A DNA stretch of 64,000 nucleotides from positions 3,472,001 through 3,536,000 of the forward strand of contig JAPEUQ010000001.1 in NCBI GenBank assembly GCA_027946365.1, given 5' to 3'. Position numbers and translations under genes: made by a program. The notes beneath the pieces were generated by a model, which had not been told where the DNA came from, did no database searches, and saw only the letters and a list, made by a program, of their open reading frames with translations. This document shows positions 1 to 11,363 of this stretch, in pieces; position 1 is the stretch's first letter; every line of letters begins with the position of its first letter. Source of the DNA: Kalmusia sp. IMI 367209 (lineage: Eukaryota; Ascomycota; Dothideomycetes; Pleosporales; Didymosphaeriaceae).

Positions 1-129
1 GGGATAGGAATTGTTTGCGTGATTGGAGGAAGCGCTGCTTTTGCGCGACAACTGTACTTTGCTGGGACATCTCAGAATTCGGGGTTCTGGGCGCAATGGT
101 GGGGGAGAAAGAAGGTTCGGCCACTGTGA
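1..129 (+). CDS. Possible 3' end of a membrane-protein gene (partial)
   Basis: Frame 1 is open from the window edge to a TGA at 127-129 and gives 42 residues. The first part is hydrophobic (GIGIVCVIGGSAAFA) and is followed by a polar, Trp-rich, basic tail ending in RKKVRPL. This resembles the last transmembrane helix and cytosolic tail of a membrane protein whose body lies to the left of the window. The stretch is short and an open frame of this size can occur by chance, so the call is weak. The family cannot be named. Confidence 0.3.
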   Translation, partial: GIGIVCVIGGSAAFARQLYFAGTSQNSGFWAQWWGRKKVRPL

Positions 130-577
130 GCTTGTTGACAAGGATGCGCGTTGCGGGGTTTTAGCGCGAGACGCGTGCACGTGATGTTGAACACGAAGGT
201 CCTAGTTTTATACCAGTCCATTATCATGCCACGTAAGGACTGAAGATTTGAGTGTCACTTCTCTGGGAACATTGCGTTATGTAGATCCATATCTACTCGA
301 CAATGGCTCGGCGTAAGGAACCAAGCTTAAGCACAAAACACTATATTGAAGAGCAACTGAAAGTCTTGATGCTTGAAGAATGTTATAGATATCTAGAGGT
401 CCAACGTGAGGAACCTGATTGTAGAACAGAGGACTAGGGTATTGCCCGTCCACCATCATCATACATCTCGCAGCCATGCAACGCTAAGAAATTCAAACTG
501 TGAAATCATCAAAAAGTCGTAAGACACACTCAAAGTACGTCCCTATTATACATCTTTCGCCCAATCAATCATTATCT
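130..577. other. Intergenic region
   Basis: This is the space between the possible 3' gene end at 129 and the stop codon of the CSC1-like gene on the minus strand. I see no convincing gene or RNA. It probably holds the 3' UTRs of two converging transcripts. Confidence 0.5.
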
Positions 578-3500
578 CTAGACCTCAATGTTCTCAAAAG
601 GATCCCGGTCCGGCGGCAAACCCCTATAAAGCACATGCCCACTCGCATCCAACCTCGCATTCACACTCGTAATCCAAATCTTCTTGCTAAACGCGCCCGT
701 GCGCCCGATTTCATCCGTGGCGATGCCCAGCTCGTCATGTGGGATCCAGATCGCGGGTTGGATGGCGCGTGAAGCCGGATGCTGGAAGCTACGCTTAATA
801 AGCTTCTGGCGGGCTTCGGGCTCGATGTCTTCCAGCTGATCGTCGATGTTGTCGAACAAGTTGGCTGTAGGGAGGATCTGTGATTCGATATCACGAATCG
901 GGCGGCCGATATCGTCGATGCCAGCTTTGAGGACGTTGGTGACAGCGTCAAGGGGGTTGATGTGTTTCTGCTTCTTGGGCGTATGAGAGGCAGATTGATC
1001 ATGATGATCGTGATGGTTGTGCTTTTCGTGCTTGCCATGCTTGTCATGCTGGTAGGAGTGGGAGCGGGAGCGCTCGCGAGAACGATCGGCCCAATTGGGT
1101 CGGCGCATGCGTTCGGGGCTCTCTGTTATGCGGGAACTGTTCTTGCTTTCGAACTGCTTCATTTCGATTGAGCCATCGACATACCCCTGCGAGCGGTGTC
1201 TGTCCTCTTGCTCGAGGCGTTGCGATTCGCGTCGCTCGGCTTTCTCGCGGGCTTCTAGTTCGCTGTTTAGAGATCCATGCTCATCAGGTCCGCCTTCATG
1301 CTTAGATTCCCAGCGCGTCGCTTGAATGCGCTCAAATTCCTGGTCCCGCTCTACAGCTTCATCCTCGAATGTGATGGGTAGGTATTTGAACAGGGGGCCG
1401 AACGCTCTATTCAAAAGGAACTGGAACAAGAAGGTAAAACCGAATGTAACGATCATGATAATAGCTTGCGGGAAGCAAGAAAGCCCACCTGACGGCAATC
1501 TTTGTAAGAAGAAGAGACCGATCAGTGTTATCTCAAGGAAGTATAGCCCAGTGAAGAGTTGATTAATAGCCCTCGGGAAGATCAATCCGTTAGTTTCGGC
1601 TTTAGCGTAGGAGACATAGATCATCTGGTATCTATAGGTGAACCAGAAAAGACTGAATGTGATCATCAGGACGATCATCAATAGAGGCGCAATAACCGCG
1701 TAGATGAGTCCAATAGCGCCGAAGTTTGTATAGACTGGAATCATGTTTCCCCATGTAATGCCAGGTCGACTGAGCACCCTGGAAACCTTTTGTCGAGGAG
1801 TAGTGTCCAATAAGCGACTAAATAGAAGGAGCAGTACTGCTGCGATCTGCAGTAAGGTTCCAGAGCTGATACTGAAGGCCTGAAGGATCATATAAGAGAA
1901 AAAGTAATCGGCGGCTTTCGGAAGTTGCTGGGCGAGGGTTTGTGGTATGCTGATCGGATCATTCAAGAGAGTATCGAGAGTTCCAGTAATACCCGTACTG
2001 ATCGATACGATCAAGAATAGCTGAATGAACACGAAAGCGAAGTAAAAATTTTGCACCAAGAGCTCCCTTTCGCCCATGGTAGTAGTACCGGTCGCTTCGG
2101 CCATGAGGCGCAAGACAATTGGTAGAAGAGCGAACAGAATGGCAAGCAACAGAGGAGGCAGAACACCCTCTATGAAACTGATAAGCCACCCCGGCAGTTT
2201 CTCTATCCATGCCAGCCAATGTACTTGATCTGTCAAAGTCGAGATCTTTGAAAGACTTCCTGAGAACGCGACTGGGATACCCCACAAGATGATTAAGCCC
2301 ACAATGGCGGCAACGATAATGAGCATACGAACGTATCGCATCCACCAAGTCATTGTAAGGTTGTCCCAAATGACGTCGTTCGGATTGACTTCGACAGTAC
2401 GCGGATCCATCTGGCGCGGAATGTGGTGACTGAGCGATTGGCATGCCATGTGTGCAGCAACCTGATGGTTGAACTGAATGAAGGCCGAATTCATCAACGG
2501 GAATTGTTCCAGATTAGCTTGGTCTTGGGCGATTTCGTGGTTCAAGCGTGCCAACTCTTTGCGACAATAATAGATCTTATCGACCTTCTTTCCAATCAAT
2601 GGAAGCGATGGCCACCATGATTTGTTGAACAGAGGCACACGCATCGTTTCGCGATCCTTAGGCTTGATGTATTTCCTCCAGAGAGCATTCTCGTCATCCT
2701 CGACAAAAGCATCGTCATATACACCGGCAAAATCGTAATTGACAGTCTCATTGGGCGAGGCTTCTAGTGGAAATTCTTCTCCTTCGGCACGGAACGGCTG
2801 GGGACTAGCAAAGTCGCTCAATCGCCGGACTGGGTTCAACCGTGAGTTCTTAATAGTATTAATCGCCTTTAGCGGACCCAGTGTAGACTCCGCAGTATGT
2901 GGTCGCTTTTTATCGGGCGAAGAGTCGGGAGAATTTGGTTCGGTCTCGTTTCCCTCGGAGTCGAATTTCACTTTGGCCGGATCGTTCAACGGAGTATATG
3001 TGTCAGAGCTGGTTGCTCTCTGGTCGAAATCAGCTGTTGCTGGGGAAGACAGAGGCCCGTCAGTCATCGCATCTTCCTTTGATGTTTCACGGCTGTGGCC
3101 ATGTCTACGATCAAAAGCACCTTTGAAGCCGCCAACCACCTTGTTGCCCATCTTGTTGCCAAGTTTTCCCACATCGCGAATGCCATCACCAACAGCTTGG
3201 ATCCCTTCGCCTAGGATAGGTATCGGAAGGATTTTGCGCTTGCGGTCGGGCGACGATGAGCGTGATGAGGACGACGAGGACGAAGAAGAGCTCGATGAAT
3301 CCTCCAGGAGCACGTCCTGAAGGGTCTGCTCAATTTGATGGGGGTTATTAACGCTCACTCCATGGTCCTGGGTCTCGTGGTGTATGACGGCATTTTGTGT
3401 CTCCTCGTCTGCCTTCTTTTCCTTTTTGGTTTTCTTGTTGCCCTCTTCTTTTGCCTTCTTTTCTTCCATCTTCTTGTGCTTCTTGGTGCATTCAATGATG

Positions 3501-4420
3501 AGATTCGTCTCGGCACTTTCAAGTGCGCGCGCAATCTTCGTTCGCTTCTTGACCTTCTCGGACAGGTCGTCGTAGTTGCGATTGATCCAAATTTCCTTGA
3601 TCCCGCCAGGAAAGACATCATATAGCGCATCAAGCGCAGCTACTGTGAGCCACTTTCGGGGGATGCTCTGCACCAGAATTGTCGTTGCGGAAGCGCGGAT
3701 ACGATGCTCCGGCATAGTGAGAATAGTTTGCCGTAACCGTACAAACTTCCTCAAAGCCCTGTAAAAGTTATAGCAGACCCAAATGACCACGAAGACCGCC
3801 AACACACAATGCGCCCAAAGTCGCCTACGCTTCGCTGGAATTCCGACATTAGGCCATGCAAACGAGTCCAGCCCTGACACGCCGGGCACGTCTCCCATCC
3901 GGTTCAATGGTAGGAGGATGGGTAGGATCACAATGGCCATGGGTATGAAGATGCGAAGCAGTAGCTGGAGGTACTGCAGAAAGAGGTAGCCGTCCACACC
4001 GGCAACGCGAATGATTTCGCGGTCGCTGATGGTGAAGACATTCTTGAACGATTCGATGGCGGTTGTCGGGGCTGCGATTCGTTTGCGCTTAGACACGAAG
4101 GCTGTCTTGTAGTAACTAGAGCAGTCAGAATCAGTATGCGTGCAACAGATGGCCAGATGATGAACTACCACATACTAGATCTTGTGAAACAGGCTCTGCC
4201 GCGCTGCCGCCTTCTCGGTGGTTTCTCTAGATTTCCGGAGTTTCCAATTGCCACTCAGTATCAGGAATGCCACGACCTGCACGCCGAAGACGACGGCAGC
4301 GGTGGAGAGCGATGCGGCGAAAGTCTTGATGCTCTGGTTCTGCGAGTCCTGTGCTACCCCTGCGTTTGGGGACGTGGGATCTGATGCCGTCGCCCGCGGG
4401 GCGAGGAAAACAGCCGACAT
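578..4420 (-). CDS. CSC1/OSCA-like calcium-permeable channel (DUF221/RSN1_7TM family)
   Basis: Two exons: ATG at 4420, exon 1 4420-4176, a 60-nt intron (GTATG donor, CTGAC branch, CTAG acceptor), exon 2 4115-578. The product is 1260 residues. Order of parts: an N-terminal membrane helix (about 31-57), two more helices near 125-200 around a basic loop, a cytosolic domain, then a multi-helix core (about 675-1010), then a long cytosolic tail. This order fits the RSN1_TM / PHM7_cyt / RSN1_7TM architecture of hyperosmolality-gated cation channels of the CSC1/PHM7 group. As I recall, fungal members usually have 850-1000 residues; the excess here is a charged, Ser-rich insert (about 290-530, with a Ser run near 355-370) and a His-rich tail (near 1107-1125). 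Both look disordered and may be regulatory. The likely location is the plasma membrane, vacuole or ER. Family confidence is high; the exact paralogue is not determined. Confidence 0.9.
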
Positions 4421-5936
4421 AGTGCTCCGCTGAACTGTGGTGGAATCAGGTTATGTTCCCGAGTATTGCCAATAGTTGGTTTGAGCCGTGGCACCAGGTT
4501 CTAGGCTATTGTGGCCATGAGCATGCGATAGGGGCGATGGGCTTCGCTGGCAGGCGAAGTGCGAGCGTGGGAAAGAAAGAAAAATTGGTATAGGAGGGTC
4601 GAATATTCTAGGAAGGGTGGAATCGCGAAGGGAAGGGCAGAAGATGTGTAGATACGGGTCTCGGCCCAAGCGTTTCAGCGGCTCGCGCATGCCAGCGCGT
4701 TATTGAACAAGTTGGCGCGTGGAGTTTGACGAGCGCCAGTTGCGTCATGCAATCCCTAGCGTCAAGTCACCACGGCCAATCAATTATCACCGGCCAAACG
4801 CTCCCCTAACGCCCTTGCTAGAACCTCCCGCCCTGCGTGGTGTTCCTGGCTAAACTGTCGTGTACCATTTTGTTTCAACGGCGCGAGTTCTACTTCTCAG
4901 CGTCTGCAGTCAGATGGGAGCTGTGAGAAGGTTGCCGAGGTATTTTCAGGGGTCACCCACCATCTCCCGCTAGCAACATCTTATGACGGATTCGTGCGCC
5001 GCCTAGCCTTGCTATCGAGACCAAGATCAAGGAAATACGCTTGTATTCCGCCTACCCAATCTCGCGTAGCATCACTCTCGTAGCCCTTGATTGGTGGCAA
5101 TTTCGTGTGTTGGGTAACGGCAGCAGGACTTTGAGGACTGTTCCAAGCAGGATGGAGCGCCCTTGATCAGGTCAAAGAAAACCTCGAAGAGGCTGACCAT
5201 CTAAGACATTCAACAGAATGGTATAGATCTTTGAGATCTGGTATTCGCAAGGTGCTAGGATGTGCAGGATCATTACGCAGGGTCGTCCCATGGCATCGGG
5301 AATACGTGCAATGCAATATACGCCGGCATCTTACGCTGCTATAGACATTGATATACCACAGAAGAACCCTCTCAACATTCTCTTCGAAAAAGTTTGTCTT
5401 GAGAAAGGGCTTGGTGTGACTAACAAAAGAGGACTAGCGCTCAGCCACTCTTCGGCCGTTACCACAGCATCGTTCACTTTCCCACCACGATTATCACACT
5501 TCCTCTGCTGCATCCATATTGCCCGACTACTCTCGAACTCTGCCAAGTGCATGTCATGCTTAGCAAAGTCACGAGCTCTGCGTATAGCTTTCCGCTCCGC
5601 TGAACGATGGTGGCTGTGCATAGAAACTCAAAGCGAGCAGTACGAGATCCGCCCCGCCAGGCATACTCCGATCGCCCTACTTGGCAACATAGTCCACCCA
5701 GATCGACCGCTAGTGCTTAATCATACAGTATGATTGGTTTCCATTAGATGTTCCTCATTAGAATGAACATAGTGTTGTGGTGGCAGCAGACTGCTAAAGC
5801 CGAGTCTGAAGCATCCTTAAGCAGCGTTGATATCCTTGTCGCAAATGTTGAACGAGCACTGCAGACCTACCATTCCTCGATACGATAACTTGACACAGTC
5901 TACTCTACAATCCTGTTTCCTCACCTCTGCTCAATC
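4421..5936. other. Intergenic region between divergent genes
   Basis: This is the shared upstream region of the CSC1-like gene (-) and the LURP-like gene (+). On the minus strand an ATG-initiated frame of 96 codons (5621-5331) has a charged start (AERKAIRRARDFAKHDMHLAEFE) that reads like protein, but no family is recognisable and no flanking exon is clear. I leave it as unproven. Nothing else stands out. Confidence 0.4.
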
Positions 5937-6811
5937 ATGTCTACTGCAATCACCCTTCAAGATATGAACGCAGTTACTCAGCATGAGCCTGGCGTCATTC
6001 GAAAACGTCCAATCTCTAGCTTTGATAGCGGAGTTAGTCCAGAGAGCGGACTACATGACGAATGGCTCGATAGACCTCACGACACTCTATCTCGACTTGA
6101 GACCTGCTCCTTCGCTCCCACAAACACATATTGGATCACACCTCACAGCATCCTCACTAAACAGATCACTATCCTCGACCTGACCAAAGATCTCGACGTG
6201 CCCTACACCGGCCTCACAGACACCTACAAGGCTGAAGTAAAGAAGACGTTAAAAGACCATTCTTTCACACCCGTCTTGACATGTCATCGAAGTAACTGGC
6301 TGGGATTGAAATACAAAATCACAAACGATAAAGATGAAGTAGTTGCGGAGTGGTCGCATCCGTGGTACGTCAGATCTCCCTCACAATAACGACATACCCA
6401 AGCACGATAACGACTAACCACAAAATCCATGAACTCAGGTCCTCCGTCGGGGCCGCAACCTTAACTTCAACCTCCTTCCCCCATCCCCTCACCCTGCGCC
6501 CTAGAACCTGGGGTCTCCGCACCGAATCCTTCACCTTAAACTCCATCCCCTACATTTGGGAGATGGACTCCATGTGGCACAGCACCAACATGACGCTGTA
6601 CAAAGTCTTCGGGTCGAGCGGAGACCAGACGAAAGTCGAAATAGCGAAGTACGCGCAGAAATGGTGGGGCGGGTTTGTCACGGGTGGGACGATTGTGGTC
6701 GATGAGACAGAGGGAGAGGGATTGATGGGAATGGGTGCGTGTTTAACGGCTTGCGTTGTGTTGAAGAAGAAGAGGCAGAGAGCGGCAGAGAGGAAAAGTG
6801 GAGGGGAATGA
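5937..6811 (+). CDS. Hypothetical protein, possible LURP-one/tubby-C-like fold
   Basis: Two exons: 5937-6364 and 6439-6811. The intron has a GTACGT donor, a CTAAC branch site at 6414-6418 and a CAG acceptor. The split codon restores Trp in the run SHP-W-SSVG, which supports the join. The product has 266 residues. After a polar N-terminus comes a beta-strand-like pattern (TYWITPHSILTKQITILDL, LGLKYKITNDKDEVVAEW, SFTLNSIPYIWEMDS, LYKVF, VEIAKYAQKW, GTIVVDE), then a short hydrophobic stretch (GMGACLTACVVL) and a basic tail (KKKRQRAAERK). The strand order and the 'ITNDKDEVVAEW' turn resemble LURP-one-related/tubby-C barrels, which are common and uncharacterised in filamentous ascomycetes. The fold is an inference; no enzyme motif is seen. 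Confidence 0.75.
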
Positions 6812-7260
6812 AGAGGGTTGTTAGTCGGGTAAATGGAGTTTGCGTCGTCGTTTCATGGAATTCGGTTACTTGGAATCTTCATATGATTGACACATAACCC
6901 TTTTGGTGCTTATAAAGATATATATTCATAGAGGATGAAGGTTATGTTTATTTAAATACGTTTTCGGGTGGGAATTCCTGTATCTTGATGGGGGACTAAA
7001 GTCCCGTGCCTTCAGAAGGGCTGCAATTTTGTTTATTTTACGCACTGTACCATATCGCTTAATTATGAACCTGCTCAAAAGACTTGTTCAAAGATGAGAA
7101 TCATACAACGTTTCTTCCGTACGTAAGGTTACCGAGTGATTATATAACCGATCCTGGTGGCAGAAGAGTCATCACGACCCGCGCCTGCTCCTCAACCATC
7201 GTTGAAGTACAGATAATTTTCTCAACAACCTCTAACACTCGGTGACTTACATCCTTTCCC
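6812..7260. other. Intergenic region
   Basis: AT-leaning sequence between the LURP-like gene and the decayed ankyrin-type gene. It probably holds the 3' UTR of the former. No gene seen. Confidence 0.5.
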
Positions 7261-8178
7261 ATGGTCAACATGCAGATTCTGGGCCTTCCAAAAGAGTACC
7301 TTGTATCGCTAATTTTACAAAGATCAAGATGTTGGGACTGTCAAGCTGTCTCGCTGATACGGGTTGAGCCGGAACGTAGGTCGATGAGTCTTCGCGGCCT
7401 CGGTCAGCCTATTATCATAGCCTTCCAGTACAATTATCACGAGGTCGCATCACAAGTTTTACAATACAGGGTATCTGATCAAGTGGTTGAAGACCTCTGG
7501 CACGAAGGGAGAATGCGAGGGATGAACCTCCGAATGGCTAGCTATCATTCTGGTTTGATGTTGTACGTGCGGCTGCTCGCTCTCAATACCTAGCCGTGCA
7601 GAACGCTCTCTATTTTTTCATCCGAAAATGGAAAGGTACTAAAGAACCAATAATCAGACTTTCCTTCCGTGGAGGATCATCCCGGATCGAAGCTATGTTC
7701 CAAAAAGATGATCGGTCTATCCAAGCGATGTGCGGGACAGGGCTCATACACCCGCTACTTTCTGAGGCCGTGTCGCGTGGGCACGTCGAAATGATCAAGA
7801 CATTGCTAGATCATGGCGCGCATTTCAATAAGAAGTATAAAGTAAGGAAAGATCATCCATTTATCCGTGCCGTAGGCAGTGCATCAAATGACAGAGTTAA
7901 AGCGATTGACATCATGCAGCTTCTGCTTGATAGAACTCTGGATATCAACCTCGACCATATCGGGGCTTGAGATACGGCTTTCACGTTCATTTGTGAGTTT
8001 GCAGCTGGTGTGAACCTTCTCATTGAGGCTGCTGTGTCTGCAGAAAGAAGCCTTTAAGGAGATAGCTGGTGGCCTGGAGGTCGAGAAATTCATTGTACGA
8101 GACTCAAACAGTCTGCTATTCACCGAAGAACCTCTTCTATTGAGGGTCAAGGACAGGATGGCGGGGAAGTCTTGTTGA
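7261..8178 (+). pseudogene. Decayed ankyrin-repeat-type gene
   Basis: The first frame (7261-7593) starts with ATG and reads as protein, but its last part loses sense. The likely original frame resumes near 7551 in another phase (FDVVRAAARSQYLAVQNAL), so a one-base shift lies near 7540-7560. The second frame contains an ankyrin-like segment (LLSEAVSRGHVEMIKTLLDHGAHF, then IDIMQLLLDRTLDIN) up to a TGA at 7968-7970. The same frame continues past it (DTAFTFICEFAAGVNLLIEAAV) to a TAA near 8055, and a third frame carries on to 8178. The repeat pattern (xAxxxGHxxMIKxLLDHGA) is typical of fungal ankyrin proteins. With a shift and several stops the gene is most likely dead. An intron could explain one break but not all of them. 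Confidence 0.5.
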
Positions 8179-9054
8179 TTCCTTCACGAACATGGGCCTG
8201 CGCGTTTGCACCAAGTTGAATGCCTTAGCGTCTTATACTCACGTTAGCGCTGTGTTCATACAAGAGACCACACCATGCACTCATCGTCTTCACCGGCAGA
8301 TCATGCACCTGTTGCTAGCATGTTCTGATTTAGTTGTTTGGATTGCGGTTTCTGAGTCGATGATCGCTACATTTTACTTCATTTGTTGATGCTCGCACAC
8401 TGAAGCCTGATCCCAAGCGCCTGAGCTGAGGAAAATTCGCTTATATTGTGGGCATGTCTGAGTACCACGTATAGGGATTCGGGTACTGAATCAGCCACGT
8501 TCTGCGTATGTTCAAAGACAAGTGACCCCCTGAACAACATTCGTATCGAGCTCCAAGGGTACCAAAATATCGCCGTAACTCAACTCTCCACTTCACATGC
8601 GGTCATATTTCGCGGTCTATATCACTAATCTATTGACTCTGCATGAGATTTGTGGACGAATAGAGGATGTTGAGCAGAATGTTTGACGGTTGAGTCAAGT
8701 CATTTCCGCCACGTGCAACGGCCCGAGACACGGGTGGAAAAAGGACCAATGGTTCTCCGCGCACACCGCCAACTCAACATACTATAGCGCAGGTCAGAAG
8801 CCACCCAAATACCCATTGGAGGCTCGACAAAGGCTTCTAGACACGAGTATTGATGCCTTGACTCACGACGTGCTATGTCGACCGCACAGGGCAGAAATGG
8901 TCCTTGTCTGGTAGAGACGTCTCAGAGCATGGCGCACAGAGCAAACAAGACGGTATTAGATGGTGGCTTTGAGGGTAGGGCAGGACACAGTAGGTATATG
9001 TAGCACGAGATTCTTCTTGCCGCGTGTGTTCCTTCCTCTCTACTGATAAATACA
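8179..9054. other. Intergenic region
   Basis: No clear gene. A plus-strand open stretch (8690-8914, no ATG) reads fairly like protein (KKDQWFSAHTANSTYYSAG). A good acceptor-like site (CTCTCCTTGCAG) ends at 9073, just inside the next gene. An upstream exon of the 9055 gene is therefore possible, but I could not find a matching donor. Confidence 0.3.
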
Positions 9055-10824
9055 ATGAATTCTCTCCTTGCAGGAAGTCGAGCGTTCGAAAATCCGGCGA
9101 CCTATGTAGTTCATTCAAATCCTGCAATGACAACGACGCAAAAGATGACTGCGACGACGGCTGCAAAAGTGGCTACGACAGCGGCCACGATGGCCACCAA
9201 GGTCCTGACCGATCTGGAATTGCACCGGCGGTATAAAGATGTTGGCATACGTGAGGCCGACACGCGCTGCTTCAACTGCCTTGCTGAGACACCGCACCTT
9301 CATCGTAGAAATTGGATGAAGTGTAAGGAGAGATGTCCTGCTTGTCCAATCGACCGACAGCATTCGGGCAAGTTCTGTCCGAGGCTGTGTGTTCTGAGAA
9401 GGCTTGAAGTATTCTGGAAAACAAGGGCGAATTTGGCGTTTGTAGGCGAGGGGCCTACGGAGGAGTGGAGGAGTGAGGAGCCACAATTGACGCCACCGAA
9501 TACGTCTGTGCCTTCGTTCTTGGATGATTCGAAGGAAGTGTCTTCTACTTCGAGCTTCGTCGGTTCTCCTCCTTCGATGCTGTCCGTTAGGAAGGCTACG
9601 ACTCCGGCCGCGCCACAGCTTTCGAACGTTTTGATCCCAGCAACGCCTACTTCGGTATCGAGCTCTGCGCCGTCTACACCTTCGCTTTCGAGTGTCTCCT
9701 CGACGCCCCTTACTTCAAGCTTCGCGAGCCCTCACACATCCCCTCCTCATTCACCGAAGATTCTGCTCAAAACTTTGTGCAAACGTTCAAAACAATCTCC
9801 CCCAACCTTGCACACCTCACCCACACCGGATCCTGACCGATTGAGATCCCCTCAAATAGCACCCTCCATAAAATCTGAGGTCTCCCCACATGGTACCTCT
9901 CTCCGTGGTCGTGCAACATCTCACCTCCGCTCGCGCTCCCGTTCGCCGCCCCCCTCACACAGCAAAGATACATACCGCTCTCGTACTCCAGTCCGCAACG
10001 AAGACACCTCGAAGCCCACCGCTCTACCACTCAGCACACCATCTATTTCCCTGCTCTTCTCAGACCCCGCATTCCGCGCCACAGTGATGAGCGAGGCACT
10101 AGCCATGGCGACATCTTCATCTCCCCAGAACCGCGAGCAGCGCGCACATACAGACGAGATTCTTCTGGCAACTTTGCGGAGCGCCAGGATAGCGCGGAGG
10201 ATGGGCAATGCAGAGCAGGGCGGGAATAAGGTCTCCAATGCGATGAAGATGTACCTTGAGTACGTGTATAAGCACTTCCCGGTGTTGATGAGGGAGGGCA
10301 AGAGGGATGACGGTGCTGCGTTGATGCCGGAAAAAGGCGATGGAATGTATGGATTGGATGTGGATACGTATTTTGGGAGGGCGTATCGGGGCGAGCAGAG
10401 TGCGAGATGGGAGCATCCTTACAGTTCTGATTGGAGGACGCACGAAGGGCACCGTAGGTACGCGGACGAGGTGGTGGAGCACGAATATCGAAGGGTCTTT
10501 CCTCCTGCAAAGTCGGAGAGTCCGCACTTTCAGGTCAATAGACCCTGGGTCTCTTCACTTTCCGGACATTCTCGTCGTCCGTATTCTGACGCACTGCCCG
10601 TCGCCAAACGGAACCCTCCGACACCCTTCCGAACTAGTTCCAACACCAAATCATTTCGTACAGTTACTTTCTCATGTGAGGGCACCGAAGATGGCGAAAT
10701 CATAGAGCCGGTAAACACCCCTAAGAAGCCTATGCAGAATATCTTTAGTTGCTTGGAGATGGAACTCGCACCGACCAGGATCAGCGATGAAGATTGGGAA
10801 GATTTGTTCAAGGGGGATGTGTAA
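9055..10824 (+). CDS. Hypothetical Cys-rich, Ser/Pro-rich protein
   Basis: A single open frame of 589 residues from ATG 9055. Another possible start is ATG 9127, which would remove a dispensable-looking leader. Residues about 78-120 form a Cys/His cluster (CFNCLAETPHLHRRNWMKC, then CPACP, then CPRLC), suggesting a zinc-binding module of the CxxC type. The centre (about 145-340) is Ser/Thr/Pro-rich and disordered. The C-terminal third has a helical block (SEALAMA, TDEILLATLRSARIARRMG, KVSNAMKMYLEYVYKHFPVL) and an aromatic/charged block (YFGRAYRGEQSARWEHPYSSDW). No named family is recognised. The stop TAA at 10822-10824 lies inside a perfect splice donor (GTAAGT), so a further exon (acceptor TAG at 10893-10895, stop at 10972-10974) would change the C-terminus. 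Function unknown; a zinc-dependent nucleic-acid or protein contact is only a guess. Confidence 0.75.
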   Translation: MNSLLAGSRAFENPATYVVHSNPAMTTTQKMTATTAAKVATTAATMATKVLTDLELHRRYKDVGIREADTRCFNCLAETPHLHRRNWMKCKERCPACPIDRQHSGKFCPRLCVLRRLEVFWKTRANLAFVGEGPTEEWRSEEPQLTPPNTSVPSFLDDSKEVSSTSSFVGSPPSMLSVRKATTPAAPQLSNVLIPATPTSVSSSAPSTPSLSSVSSTPLTSSFASPHTSPPHSPKILLKTLCKRSKQSPPTLHTSPTPDPDRLRSPQIAPSIKSEVSPHGTSLRGRATSHLRSRSRSPPPSHSKDTYRSRTPVRNEDTSKPTALPLSTPSISLLFSDPAFRATVMSEALAMATSSSPQNREQRAHTDEILLATLRSARIARRMGNAEQGGNKVSNAMKMYLEYVYKHFPVLMREGKRDDGAALMPEKGDGMYGLDVDTYFGRAYRGEQSARWEHPYSSDWRTHEGHRRYADEVVEHEYRRVFPPAKSESPHFQVNRPWVSSLSGHSRRPYSDALPVAKRNPPTPFRTSSNTKSFRTVTFSCEGTEDGEIIEPVNTPKKPMQNIFSCLEMELAPTRISDEDWEDLFKGDV

Positions 10825-10898
10825 GTACCTCACGGTTGTTGGGGATTCTGGTGTAGAGATTGGTGGGCTCAATATACTTTTCTTTTGCCAAATAGATC

Positions 10899-10927
10899 GG
10901 ATAGGCGTTTAAGAAGGATAGGCGTTT
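10899..10927 (+). repeat. 12-bp direct repeat
   Basis: The 12-mer GGATAGGCGTTT occurs at 10899-10910 and again at 10916-10927, separated by AAGAA. It lies in the 3' UTR (or alternative last exon) of the preceding gene. Confidence 0.7.
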
Positions 10928-11363
10928 TGATTACCTGTATTTTTACTATGGAGAGTATAGGATGCTTCAAATAAATCCTTTGGGCTATCTTCTACACATC
11001 CCGTAGGAGGTGGGTGAGATGCATGGTTTGTTCTCTTGCAGTTCTGCAGGAGCTCTTAGTACGGCTGTCATGACATGCCGGAGACACGACGACAGCATGC
11101 CTGCCTCTTCCGAGCGGCATTTCTATCTCGTATCGCTGCGTCTCTCTCCATTCTACCCGCCCCGCCATCATAGAACGTCCCGTCGCCGGGAAGCCTCTAC
11201 GCCTGAGGATGATTGGCACCCAGCTCGGCTTTCCCCTGGCCGCTGCTTCGAACTTCTGCATAGCATGATTCTACTTCTGACCATACCCTCTCCCGCATAT
11301 AACCATCTTATTCCTTCAACATCATCATGAAAGCTAGATATCTGCCGGTCCCGCCTCTCCTCT
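10928..11363. other. Intergenic region
   Basis: Space between two converging genes; it probably holds the two 3' UTRs. No supported gene. Confidence 0.5.

Noticed and set aside
5260..5733. 157-codon open frame on the plus strand
   Set aside because: No domain or plausible composition. The opposite strand reads better, and even that is unproven.
9115..9486. Minus-strand frame opposite the Cys-rich protein
   Set aside because: It is a shadow of the plus-strand gene, whose Cys spacing and codon pattern are convincing.
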